Assembly (NCBI GenBank): GCA_016717105.1
Contig: JADKGF010000047.1
Location: forward strand, 1-18,740
Reading direction: 5' to 3'
DNA from: Saprospiraceae bacterium
Lineage (GTDB): Bacteria > Bacteroidota > Bacteroidia > Chitinophagales > Saprospiraceae
DNA: 18,740 bases
The notes beneath the pieces were generated by a model. The model had not been told where the DNA came from and ran no database searches. It saw nothing but the letters and a program-made list of their open reading frames with translations. Below are positions 8,417-15,983 of this stretch, one piece after another. The translations under genes were made by a program, and so were the position numbers. Position 1 is the stretch's first letter; each line of letters opens with the position of its first letter.

Positions 8417-9406
8417 ATGAAACTATTAAGTCTCACAACTTTCCTATTATGGATGCTCTGTGCATGGGGTCCATCAAAATCAAATGTTACAACCATAGAA
8501 GGTGAAGTTAAAGGAATAGCTAATTCTATGGTGAAGATTAGAAAATATGAATTCGAATCCAATAAAATTGTAACGATAGATTCTGTATTTGCAAAGGATG
8601 ATTTTTTTGAATTTGAAATTAACTTTAATACGGGTTTGTGTGTTGACTTTTATTTTGAAGAGCAAAACAAAAAATCAAGACTAGTATTTCTGGAAAGTGG
8701 AGAAAAGGTGTCCATCTCTGGCGATTTGTTAAAGCAAAAAATAGATCAATTTGGTAGTGAAGTCGTTGTATTACAAGTCAAAGGGGCAAAATCTCATGAT
8801 GAACTCTTGCAAAAGGAAATTGATATAGAAAACAATCCAAATAACTTGAAATATCTTGAAGAAATCATAAAAAACAATCCAGCGTCCTTGTTAACACCTG
8901 TATTTATCTTGATTACGCTCAATAATGAGCATTATTATAAAGGCTTAGACTCAAAAGTCAGACAAAGTTATTACGGAGAAAAGGTCGCTGAGAGATTAAG
9001 CAATATCGAAAGTACATCCGCGGGTAAGAAGGCTATCGATTTTAAGTGCACAGATTTAAATAGTCAAAGTTTTGCATTAAAAGACGTGCATAGTAAGTAT
9101 ATAATTCTAGATTTTTGGGCCAGCTGGTGTAAGCCATGTCGTGAGGACCATCCACAATTAATAGCGCTTTATAATAAATATAAGCGAACCGACTTAGAAA
9201 TCGTGGGCATTGGCCTTGATAAAAATGATCCAGATAGTTGGGAAAGAGCTATAAAAACAGACAAAATCGATATATGGAAACATATACTTGAGCGTTGCGA
9301 CACATTTGATATCCGGAAAAGCTATCATGTAGAAAGCATACCCACTAAAATTATACTTGATAGCAATAAGGTAATTATTAAAAAGGTTTGGTGCCGATTC
9401 CGATGA
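8417..9406 (+). CDS. TlpA-like periplasmic thiol-disulfide protein (DUF4369 plus thioredoxin fold), frameshifted near C-terminus
   Basis: An N-terminal export signal covers about residues 1-20. Residues 26-120 resemble DUF4369 (TIEGEVKG... IDSVF... F.F.I). Residues 205-329 are a thioredoxin-like redoxin domain with the active site WASWCKPC (Cys238 and Cys241) and the cis-proline loop SIPT (Pro309). Such proteins reduce or exchange disulfides in the periplasm, for example in cytochrome c maturation; the substrate here is unknown. The frame ends in an unlikely KKVWCRFR. Dropping one A from the A5 run at 9380-9384 restores a natural ending, FGADSDEAFISYMDSLLVE, with a stop at 9444-9446 and a total of 342 residues. 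The gene therefore probably runs to 9446, and the shift looks like a sequencing indel. It is likely in one transcript with the small exported peptide. Confidence 0.85.
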   Translation: MKLLSLTTFLLWMLCAWGPSKSNVTTIEGEVKGIANSMVKIRKYEFESNKIVTIDSVFAKDDFFEFEINFNTGLCVDFYFEEQNKKSRLVFLESGEKVSISGDLLKQKIDQFGSEVVVLQVKGAKSHDELLQKEIDIENNPNNLKYLEEIIKNNPASLLTPVFILITLNNEHYYKGLDSKVRQSYYGEKVAERLSNIESTSAGKKAIDFKCTDLNSQSFALKDVHSKYIILDFWASWCKPCREDHPQLIALYNKYKRTDLEIVGIGLDKNDPDSWERAIKTDKIDIWKHILERCDTFDIRKSYHVESIPTKIILDSNKVIIKKVWCRFR

Positions 9407-9583
9407 AGCATTTATATCTTACATGGATTCATTATTGGTTGAATGAGATAAGAAGAAGAGCAATAATTATCGGTTTCAAAATTTGCATTATTTTGATTAT
9501 TCTTCTTTATCAAACCATGCTATTGTGGTCACTCTCTAAGCAGTCCATGTGCTCGATTGATTATGGCATTTTGTGGAGAATAG

Positions 9584-9856
9584 TACACTATAGAAATTAG
9601 TGTTGTTATATTAATTCAATTTAAAAATCATATCCATTTGTTTTCTATTTGCAGACTTAGGCAAGCCTGCGCAATAGCGCTGGGTTTTGGAAGTATCTAC
9701 AACCATGCCGTCCATGCCAATGCAGATTTTATCTTAGATTTTGAAAATAATACCATCGATATAGTCGCCATCCGAGACATCGCCGCAGGCGAGGAAATCA
9801 CAATCAACTACCACGGCGAAACTGGAAATGATGAAAAGTTGTGGTTTGATGAGTGA
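9584..9856 (+). pseudogene. C-terminal remnant of a SET-domain protein methyltransferase
   Basis: Reading in the frame of 9584-9856 gives CAIALGFGSIYNHAVHANA followed by a RDIAAGEEITINYHGE segment and a WFDE end. These are the two C-terminal SET signatures: the NH....N motif and GEE(I/L)T.NY, which bind S-adenosylmethionine and the lysine channel. Small stand-alone SET proteins of Bacteroidota have about 120-140 residues and carry a G.G(V/I)F motif in the first half. No such half is found in any frame between 9447 and 9640, and there is no ATG, only a TTG at 9638. The weak NHIHLFS stretch just before may be the eroded middle of the domain. The remnant is probably inactive; a gene broken by several indels is the alternative. 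Confidence 0.6.
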
Positions 9857-10069
9857 TATGAAGATAGAATTAGTATATTGTTTTCATTAATTCTATTATT
9901 ATTTTTTAAATAATATCTTAGTCATAATTACTGAACATTTTGACAAATAATTTTGAGCTCGCGGCTGAGGGCTCTGTTCAGCGTGACACTTATTTGTGTG
10001 TCTCCGTCTTTAATTTTGTTCATATTGTTTTGTCCACTTAGGTTTGTATTTGATAAAAGCAGTAAAATT

Positions 10070-10108
10070 AAAGCTAGGAACTGTATTTTGATTACAATTC
10101 CTAGCTTT
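10070..10108 (-). terminator. Intrinsic terminator of the DUF1573 gene
   Basis: A 16-bp stem (AAAGCTAGGAACTGTA paired with TACAATTCCTAGCTTT, 15 of 16 positions) surrounds a 7-base loop. On the minus strand it is followed by a T-rich stretch (TTTAATTTTA) and lies 18 bp after the stop of the gene at 10127-10516. Confidence 0.75.
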
Positions 10109-10126
10109 CAGTCTGGTTACCGTCAA

Positions 10127-10516
10127 CTACGACTTTACTTCACCTGTAATTTTCAGAACGACAGGTTCGCCTGCGTTAGAAGTAATGGTAATACTTTTGG
10201 ATATCACACCTATCCTATTGGTATCATATCTGACAGTGATTGCTGATGACTCACCTGGCATGATCGCGTCCTTCGGAAAAGTAGGAACCGTGCATCCACA
10301 GCTAGCCTTGGCGTCGGTGATCAAAAGTGGTGCGTTACCTGTGTTTTTAAAATTAAATGTTCTAGTAGGCTCAGATCCTTTGGATATAATGCCGTAATCA
10401 ACCGTAGTAGCCGCAAAAGCCATTTTGGCAAATGCTTCTTTTGGATTGTTGTTCGAAGGTTGGCCTACGAGTTGGAATGTGACAAAGCTTAATAAAAAGA
10501 AAAATACATTTTTCAT
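10127..10516 (-). CDS. DUF1573 domain exported protein
   Basis: The gene encodes 129 residues. Residues 1-19 are a signal peptide (MKNVFFFLLSFVTFQLVGQ). Residues 38-129 are an immunoglobulin-like DUF1573 domain: DYGIISKG near 40, F.F.NTG.APL at about 54-64, ASCGCTVP at 71-78 (Cys73 and Cys75), then PG.S..I.V.YD and an ITSNAGEP strand. The length fits a single-domain member. These are small periplasmic or surface beta-sandwich proteins, very common in Bacteroidota and of unknown role. The gene stands alone, with a terminator just downstream, and is divergent from the sensor kinase gene with 176 bp between the two starts. That arrangement is suggestive of a link, but regulation by the kinase system is not shown. 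Confidence 0.88.
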   Translation of the reverse strand: MKNVFFFLLSFVTFQLVGQPSNNNPKEAFAKMAFAATTVDYGIISKGSEPTRTFNFKNTGNAPLLITDAKASCGCTVPTFPKDAIMPGESSAITVRYDTNRIGVISKSITITSNAGEPVVLKITGEVKS

Positions 10517-10558
10517 GATAAAAAAATTTAAATGATTAGAATAATAAAATTAACACAA

Positions 10559-10566
10559 CAAAGGTA
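10559..10566 (-). promoter_or_regulatory. Candidate -7 element for the DUF1573 gene
   Basis: The minus strand reads TACCTTTG, an exact TAnnTTTG match 42 bp upstream of the ATG. No good -33 TTTG is seen at the expected distance. Confidence 0.4.
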
Positions 10567-10637
10567 TAGGCTACAGCATGCCTTAGATGTTAAGCATTTT
10601 ATCACCGGCTGTTATTCAGTTGTTAAGCAAAACCAGA

Positions 10638-10671
10638 CTTGTCAAAAATTCGTTAACTAAGCATATTTTTG
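10638..10671 (+). promoter_or_regulatory. Candidate promoter for the two-component system
   Basis: CTTG (10638-10641) and TATTTTTG (10664-10671) are 22 bp apart and fit the Bacteroidota -33/-7 pattern with one mismatch. Transcription would start near 10678, only about 15 nt before the ATG at 10693, which supports that start over the ATG at 10686. Confidence 0.45.
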
Positions 10672-10692
10672 GTCTGTAAAAGGAAATGCCAC

Positions 10693-11966
10693 ATGCGCAA
10701 ATATCACATCAGATACCTTACTGTCTTTGGATTTTTAACCATTATTGGTATTTTGGAATACAGATATTCTGGGTGCGTGAGGCATTTACAATATCTGAAA
10801 GTCAGTTTGAGCACAATGTGACTGTAGCGCTCAGACAAGTAGCTGAAAAAATTGCCGTAAAGAACAAAACACAATTTTTACATAAAAATCCAGTGATCAA
10901 GGTCAATCCAAGACTATACGCAGTCCAGGTCAATAGTGAAATAGATGCCAACTTATTGGAATATTTTATCAATACAACATTTGATTATTTCAATATCACG
11001 CAAGATGTAGATTACAGTATCTATAATTGTCAGAGTGGTGAGTTGGTTTATTGTAATTATATCCAAAGACAAAAGCCAAGAAGTACTACCAAAAGCCCTG
11101 ATCTTCCCATTTTCAATGATCTGGACCATTATTTTACCGTTAGTTTCCCCAATTATCCAATAGTATCACTCAACAACATTCCAATGTGGACAATTACTTC
11201 GATAGTTTTAGTATTTGTCATTCTCTTTATTATTTATGCATTATATATCATTTTTAGCCAAAATTCAATTTCCAAAGTCCAACGAGATTTTATCAACAAT
11301 ATGACTCATGAGTTCAAAACACCAATTTCTACTATTTCAGTTATTCAGCAAGTAATCTCTAATCCAGAAATTATCCAACATCCCAAAAGGTTATTTACTT
11401 ATAATCAGATTATCGGAGAAGAAATCAATCGACTGAACGACCAAGTGGAAAAGGTGCTTCAAATCTCCAGACTTGAAAAAAAACAAATTGAGCTACAAAT
11501 GGAAAATTTTGATAGCCACGAAGTGATTGAGCAATGTATTTTTAACTTTGAACATGTAAACTTCGAAAAGCAAGTTATTTTTGAAAAACAGTTGGAAGCA
11601 ATAAATACCAATATAAATGCAGATCAATTGCATTTTACTAATGTTATAAATAATATTATAGAAAATGCGATCAAGTATTCGGGCGAAGTCGTGCACATTA
11701 AAATAACAACACAAAATACGGCAAACCAAAAATTATTGATCATCATTTCGGATGATGGACATGGCATAAATAAACGATTGAGAAAAAAAATATTTGAAAA
11801 GTTCTATCGAATTACCAAGGACAACACACACAATGTAAAGGGATTTGGGTTAGGTCTATTTTATGTAAGGCAAATAGCTATTGCTCATCAGTGGGAAATA
11901 GATGTAGAATCTGAACCCAATGTCGGTACAAAATTTATAATATGTACACCACAAAAAGTAAGTAAA
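10693..11966 (+). CDS. Membrane sensor histidine kinase (frameshifted near the N-terminus)
   Basis: From ATG 10693 the protein begins MRKYHIRYLTVFGFLTIIGI, a good first membrane segment. One base is missing in the T run at 10751-10754, after which GIQIFWVREAF continues in the frame used to the end. A periplasmic sensor region of about 130 residues follows, then a second membrane segment (MWTITSIVLVFVILFIIYAL). The HisKA H-box FINNMTHEFKTPIS holds the phosphorylated histidine, codon 11307-11309. The ATPase domain has the N-box NIIENAIKYS, G1 DDGHGI, F-box FEKFYR and G2 GFGLGLF. The kinase autophosphorylates on a periplasmic signal and passes the phosphate to the adjoining regulator. The ATG at 10686 reads a non-membrane N-terminus and is probably an artefact of the shift. 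As sequenced, the frame runs into the regulator without a stop. Confidence 0.87.
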
Positions 11967-12652
11967 ATGTCTAAAATATTTTATGTAGAAGACGATCAAA
12001 ATCTCAGTTTTGTAGTAAAAGATTGTCTAGAAATCGCAGGTCATCAGGTCAACCACTTCTCAAAAGGTGATGAAGCACTCAAAGCTTTTTAAAGTTTAAT
12101 TATGATATTTGTATTTTGGACGTGATGCTACCCAATTTGGATGGATTTTCATTGGTGAAAGCCATTCGCGATAAAAACCCGCATATACCTGTAATTTTTG
12201 TCTCTGCTAGGGTGCACATTCAAGACAAACTGGAAGGACTACAACTTGGCGGTGATGATTATATTTTCAAGCCATTCAGTATAGAAGAGCTTTTATTAAA
12301 AGTAAGTATTTTTATGAGACGTTCTCAATCACAAACGGAAACGTTAGTTGCCCATGAAGTCTTATTTTTTGGAAAATTCAAATATAATCCTGACAATATG
12401 GAACTCAGTTGTGGGAATAATATACATAAACTTACAGCAAGAGAAGTAGAATTATTAATGTATTTCGTCAAAAACAAAAATAAACTCATCCCTAGAAGAG
12501 ATATTTTAATTGCTTTGTGGGGAAAGGATGACTATTTTTTAGGTAGGAGTTTAGACGTTTTTATATCAAGGCTCAGAAAATTTTTAAGCGCTGACCCAAA
12601 TATTAAAATAGAAAATATACCAAGGGTAGGATTCAAATTTGTACTTGAATAA
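11967..12652 (+). CDS. OmpR/PhoB-family response regulator (frameshifted)
   Basis: The gene begins at ATG 11967 (MSKIFYVEDDQNLSFVV), with the acidic pocket EDD at residues 8-10. Reading breaks at a TAA at 12090. One missing T in the T5 run 12086-12090 explains this, because YDICILDVMLPNLDGF resumes in another frame with the phospho-acceptor Asp at about residue 52. FVSARV (Thr/Ser switch) and FKPFS (conserved Lys) complete the receiver. The C-terminal part is a winged-helix DNA-binding domain (LTAREVELLMYFVKNKNK, GRSLDVFISRLRKFL). The corrected length is 228 residues, usual for the family. It should be the partner of the kinase just upstream. Its targets are unknown. Confidence 0.87.
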
Positions 12653-12749
12653 TGGATATTTAAAACATAATTCACGATAACTTCAATCAAGAATAAAAAT
12701 TTGCCTTAGAAGCCGACATGAACGTCATGTACATCGTTGCCCACAGTTT

Positions 12750-13445
12750 TTATTTTTCAAATATTGCAACAGCTCTAACAGGCGAACCTGTTCCACCTTT
12801 AATTTTTAGCGGAAATCCAATAAATCTAAACCTTCCTTTACCGATTAATAAGTGTAAGTTTATCATATTTTCATAATGTGTGAAATTCATCTCTCCACAA
12901 ATATGGTGAACTTCTTTATTTGATATTCCTGACACTCCAGGCGACATTGTCTCCACACCAAAAGCAGCTATTTCTTTTTCGCCAAGCCATCTAGCAGATG
13001 CGGCTGTTATTCCAGGACCATTGCTCCAATTTTCACTATTATAGTTTTTTCGAAAGTGGCCAGTATAGAACAAAACAGTGTCTCCTTTTTTGATTTCTAC
13101 ATGTGCCTTTTCACAAGCAATTTCTATCTCACTCGGTTCAATCAACTCTTTTAACCCTTTCTTGGAAAAGTCTAAACAAATTCCCTCGGTGTAAAACATC
13201 GATAAGGGCATTTTATCTATTGATTTTCCTTTATGTTGAATTTCCATATGATTTATGGCATCTACATGAGTTCCAGTATGTTCTCCTAATTCTAATTTAT
13301 GAACAGCAGGTGTTTTGGTTATAGGATTTTTTATCCCATTCCATTCTTCGTGAGAATTGTGGACTGTCATCTTTACTTGATGAAGGTCTTTATAGACAGG
13401 CATCCCTTCGTAAATTTCTTGGCTCAAATCTATTATTTCAAACAT
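12750..13445 (-). CDS. Cyclase-family (kynurenine formamidase-like) metal-dependent hydrolase
   Basis: The gene encodes 231 residues with no signal peptide, so it acts in the cytoplasm. It shows the family's metal motif HTGTHVDAINH (His56, His60, Asp62, His66), an opening LSQEIYEGMPVYKD, a GDTVLFYTGH strand, GITAASARWL, GVETMSPG and the late HYENMINLHLL region with a His-Glu pair. This is the cyclase fold (PF04199) shared by bacterial kynurenine formamidase, isatin hydrolase and polyketide cyclase-like proteins. No tryptophan-catabolism gene lies nearby, so the substrate cannot be named. The gene converges with the regulator gene, 97 bp apart, and stands alone on its strand. The ATG at 13443-13445 gives the family's usual beginning. 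Confidence 0.85.
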   Translation of the reverse strand: MFEIIDLSQEIYEGMPVYKDLHQVKMTVHNSHEEWNGIKNPITKTPAVHKLELGEHTGTHVDAINHMEIQHKGKSIDKMPLSMFYTEGICLDFSKKGLKELIEPSEIEIACEKAHVEIKKGDTVLFYTGHFRKNYNSENWSNGPGITAASARWLGEKEIAAFGVETMSPGVSGISNKEVHHICGEMNFTHYENMINLHLLIGKGRFRFIGFPLKIKGGTGSPVRAVAIFEK

Positions 13446-13490
13446 TCAGCATTCATTTTTCGAATTGTGACAACGCAAAGGAATATTTAA

Positions 13491-13666
13491 CCTGAAATAT
13501 GCATTATTACGAAGCAAACTTGCTTCAAATCAGAAACTTCGCCAACTTATCTTCTGTAACCATAGCGATGCTACTGCTAAACCAGCACACAGTATGCTTT
13601 TCGAATTTAAGTTGCTGATTTATTGCAATTTAACTTCTCACTACGAATCCTAACGCATAATTCAGG
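13491..13666. mobile_element. Candidate MITE (176 bp) with imperfect terminal inverted repeats
   Basis: The left end CCTGAAATATGCATTA (13491-13506) and the reverse complement of the right end (13651-13666) match at 14 of 16 positions. TTAA directly flanks the left end (13487-13490), and another TTAA lies one base outside the right end (13668-13671), which may be a target duplication. A perfect 7-bp hairpin, GAAGCAA-AC-TTGCTTC, lies inside at 13511-13526. No transposase is encoded. The size, ends and flanks fit a non-autonomous element; the IS family is not assigned. Confidence 0.5.
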
Positions 13667-13977
13667 TTTAACGTACCCACAATCACAAAAGTAAAGCAAA
13701 GATCTGACGTTTTAAAGGGCTTGGTGATATATTCGTGGAACAAGGTGTATATGGGATTTGCTAGGCTCTTGGTATTTCCTTTTTATCATAAGATTTGCTT
13801 CGATATTGGAATTTTAGAAGTTGATTTTGAATATATGTTAAAAAAGATTTGCAGCCAACAGAAGTGCTGGACTTTTACCATAAAATTTGATTTGAAAAAC
13901 TAATGTTCGATTAACCATATAACTGCCGTTGGAACACAAATCCTAGCATTTTTGGGCTGCTGATGTCCGTAGGTTTT
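13667..13977. other. Intergenic stretch without a recognisable gene
   Basis: Between the MITE-like element and the PIN-like gene, these 311 bp hold only a 60-codon frame on the plus strand (13721-13903) with no family signature and no promoter. Both flanking genes lie on the minus strand. No clear terminator for the PIN-like gene is seen. Confidence 0.5.
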
Positions 13978-14553
13978 CTATTGGAAGTCAATGTCAATAC
14001 CTTCATATTTTGCAATTAATTCGGGTAAAGTCAATGTTTCAATTTCTAACACTTTGCAAATCGCAGGTATCTTTTTGAAAAGTTTATTATCGTTACTGCT
14101 TTCTGTTTCTTCTGTTACCAAAATTACCTGTTCACCTTTGGCTTTAAGATTGAGAGACAAAATAACTTGTTTCATATCAGCACTTTCAATGAACGCACCC
14201 TTTCGATTTTCAAATTCAACATCAGTCAAACCTTGAGACTTTTTAACAATATTATTTACGAAGATATTATTTAGTTGATGAAAGAACTGTTTAGTATTTG
14301 GCACAAGCAAGCTGTCCGTTTTATAAGGTATCCTTGCAGTTTTCAAAAATGTCTTATCAGTTAAATATGGTAATTTTTCAAGAACAAGTCCTTTTGAATT
14401 GTACGTAATTTCTTCAAGAACCTTGTCTATTATTACAATGTCACCGTTCTCGATTTTTGATTTAATGAATTGAAATAGCACTCCTTTTTTATCAAATGGC
14501 AAGTAATAACGAACCAACGACAAGAGTGAATTTGTGTCGATTACTACTTTCAT
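13978..14553 (-). CDS. DUF4411 PIN-like nuclease-fold protein
   Basis: The gene encodes 191 residues. The first strand, MKVVIDTNSL, gives the PIN-fold acidic residue Asp6 and Asn8. Further acidic positions fit a PIN active site: Glu47/Glu48 in VLEEIT, Asp126 in ESADMKQ and the late VTEETESSNDNK strand, followed by KIPAICKVLEI. This order resembles DUF4411, a family usually found beside an ImmA/IrrE-type peptidase and treated as a likely toxin-like ribonuclease. Its ATG overlaps the stop of the upstream peptidase gene in an ATGA, so the two are translated together. RNA-cutting activity is inferred from the fold and has not been shown for this gene. Confidence 0.78.
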   Translation of the reverse strand: MKVVIDTNSLLSLVRYYLPFDKKGVLFQFIKSKIENGDIVIIDKVLEEITYNSKGLVLEKLPYLTDKTFLKTARIPYKTDSLLVPNTKQFFHQLNNIFVNNIVKKSQGLTDVEFENRKGAFIESADMKQVILSLNLKAKGEQVILVTEETESSNDNKLFKKIPAICKVLEIETLTLPELIAKYEGIDIDFQ

Positions 14554-15707
14554 TGTAAATACTTTTCAAGTTTATCCGGTGAAATGTTTAACGTTTTGCA
14601 AACGTCATACTCGTTTATAACTCCTTCATAGAAAGCTGTCTGAATAGTTGAAATGAGCAAGGGTGAATTCATAGGTTTCGGAGTTGAGCCACCCTTTTGA
14701 ATTCCTTGCAACTTCTCTAACTCTCTTTGTTTTTGTTCTTCTTCTTTTCTTAAACGATATTTCTCGTCAAAATCGGCTTTTATATTATTATAGTTACTTT
14801 GAGTAATTTTCTTTTGATATAAGAGTTTAGTGAATAAAGCAATTTGACTTAAATGCGTTTTCTTGGAAATACTTTCAATCAATTCAAAATGGAAGTCGTT
14901 ACTTCCATCTGCCTTTTCAATTTGCTCAAATGATTTATCGTATTCTCCAGCAAGAAAGTGATATGCAAAGTCATTACACCATCTTTCAATTGATGAAAGT
15001 TTATTGTTTGCGAAGTTTGAAATATCAAGTTCTTCGATTTCTTCTTCGTTGATTAGGTAATGCCCCAATTCGTGAATAAGTGTAAAAATTTCTCTTCTGA
15101 AAGACGCTTGCTGTCTTTTAAGAACGATAACATTCGGATTTAAAAAGAAACCGTCAACATTGGCTTTTTCCTTTTTATTCCAAGTTTCCACAAATTCAAA
15201 AACAAGGATATTGTTTTCTGCGAATGTTGAAATTAAAGCTCTTAGAAATTCCTTGGGAACAGGATTGAATTCTGGGTATAAATCATTTCTAATTTTTTCA
15301 CCAATTGTTTTCGGGTCGTCCTTTACAGTATATACTGGTAAAGTCCTGTCAATATTTATTTCAGCAAGTTTTGAAATAGCTGAAAGAGATATTTTGAATT
15401 CTTCAAATTGATTTACGATTTTCTTTGCCCCAATATTCAGATAAGTGCCAAATTTGTTTTTTCTGAAGAAAATACTTGCATCTTGGGAAACTTCTGGTGA
15501 TTTAGGGTCTAAATAGTAATGTAGCCCTTTGTTGAATACCTTGTCAATACGCTTTAAGTGACTAACATTGATTTCGGCTGAAAGTATGTCGTTTTTAGTT
15601 AAAGGAGTTTTAAGTCCTTCACTTATAGCCAATAACAAGTCGTCTGCTGTCATTTTGTACAATTTCAGAAGGTACTTTAATCTTGCTATGTTTTGCTCTA
15701 CTTTCAA
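14550..15707 (-). CDS. ImmA/IrrE family metallopeptidase with N-terminal HTH-like region
   Basis: The gene encodes 385 residues. Residues 1-68 have a helical Xre-like pattern (LKYLLKLYKMTADDLL..., ending LHYYLDP). The peptidase domain covers about 135-265: the zinc motif HELGH (His212, Glu213, His216) and the downstream ligand Glu241 in IERWCNDFAYHFL, the usual E...N.FA signature. A charged helix (RLRKEEEQKQRELEK) near 315-335 leads to a C-terminal extension ending DVCKTLNISPDKLEKYL. The start is TTG at 15707, because no in-frame ATG lies upstream before a stop; ATG at codon 19 would lose part of the HTH-like region. Family members cut repressors or antitoxins. With the overlapping DUF4411 gene it forms a toxin-antitoxin-like or stress-response module. 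Confidence 0.82.
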   Translation of the reverse strand: MKVEQNIARLKYLLKLYKMTADDLLLAISEGLKTPLTKNDILSAEINVSHLKRIDKVFNKGLHYYLDPKSPEVSQDASIFFRKNKFGTYLNIGAKKIVNQFEEFKISLSAISKLAEINIDRTLPVYTVKDDPKTIGEKIRNDLYPEFNPVPKEFLRALISTFAENNILVFEFVETWNKKEKANVDGFFLNPNVIVLKRQQASFRREIFTLIHELGHYLINEEEIEELDISNFANNKLSSIERWCNDFAYHFLAGEYDKSFEQIEKADGSNDFHFELIESISKKTHLSQIALFTKLLYQKKITQSNYNNIKADFDEKYRLRKEEEQKQRELEKLQGIQKGGSTPKPMNSPLLISTIQTAFYEGVINEYDVCKTLNISPDKLEKYLQ

Positions 15708-15729
15708 GAAGACATTCTTATTAATTTTG

Positions 15730-15737
15730 CAAATTTA
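15730..15737 (-). promoter_or_regulatory. Candidate -7 element for the peptidase/PIN-like operon
   Basis: The minus strand reads TAAATTTG, an exact TAnnTTTG match, 22 bp before the TTG start at 15707. Transcription would begin near 15723 with a leader of about 15 nt. No clear -33 TTTG is present. Confidence 0.4.
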
Positions 15738-15983
15738 CAATTTTAAATGGTTCTTTTGTCGTTTATGGTGTTTTTTAAACTTTCGCACTACCATTTTATC
15801 CACAACACAAATTTACCAAATCTTTCTCATTTTTACCATTCTCACCATAGAAATTTCTATCGTAATCATTGGATATCAATGAATCAATTTAATTTTGAAT
15901 TATGTATGAATAAGTAACTATCCAAACAAAATGTTATACCAATACCAAATGCTCATTTACTTATAGAAAAAGTAAATCTGTAA

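Noticed and set aside
9376..9392. Programmed frameshifting at AAAAAGG in the thioredoxin gene
   Set aside because: Similar one-base shifts occur in four unrelated genes of the window, in both directions and in different contexts, so shared sequencing error is simpler.
9388..9600. 70-codon plus-strand frame after the thioredoxin gene
   Set aside because: It starts inside the true C-terminus of the TlpA-like protein in a third frame and shows no family pattern; the hydrophobic stretch comes from T-rich DNA.
12716..12730. Hairpin ACATGA-ACG-TCATGT as a terminator between the convergent regulator and cyclase genes
   Set aside because: The stem is only 6 bp and no T run follows on either strand.
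13721..13903. 60-codon plus-strand frame in the intergenic stretch
   Set aside because: No homology pattern, promoter or conserved context; its length is expected by chance in AT-rich DNA.
15955..15977. Hairpin ATTTACTT/AAGTAAAT after the HerA-like gene as a terminator
   Set aside because: The stem is almost all A-T and is not followed by a T run in the direction of transcription.
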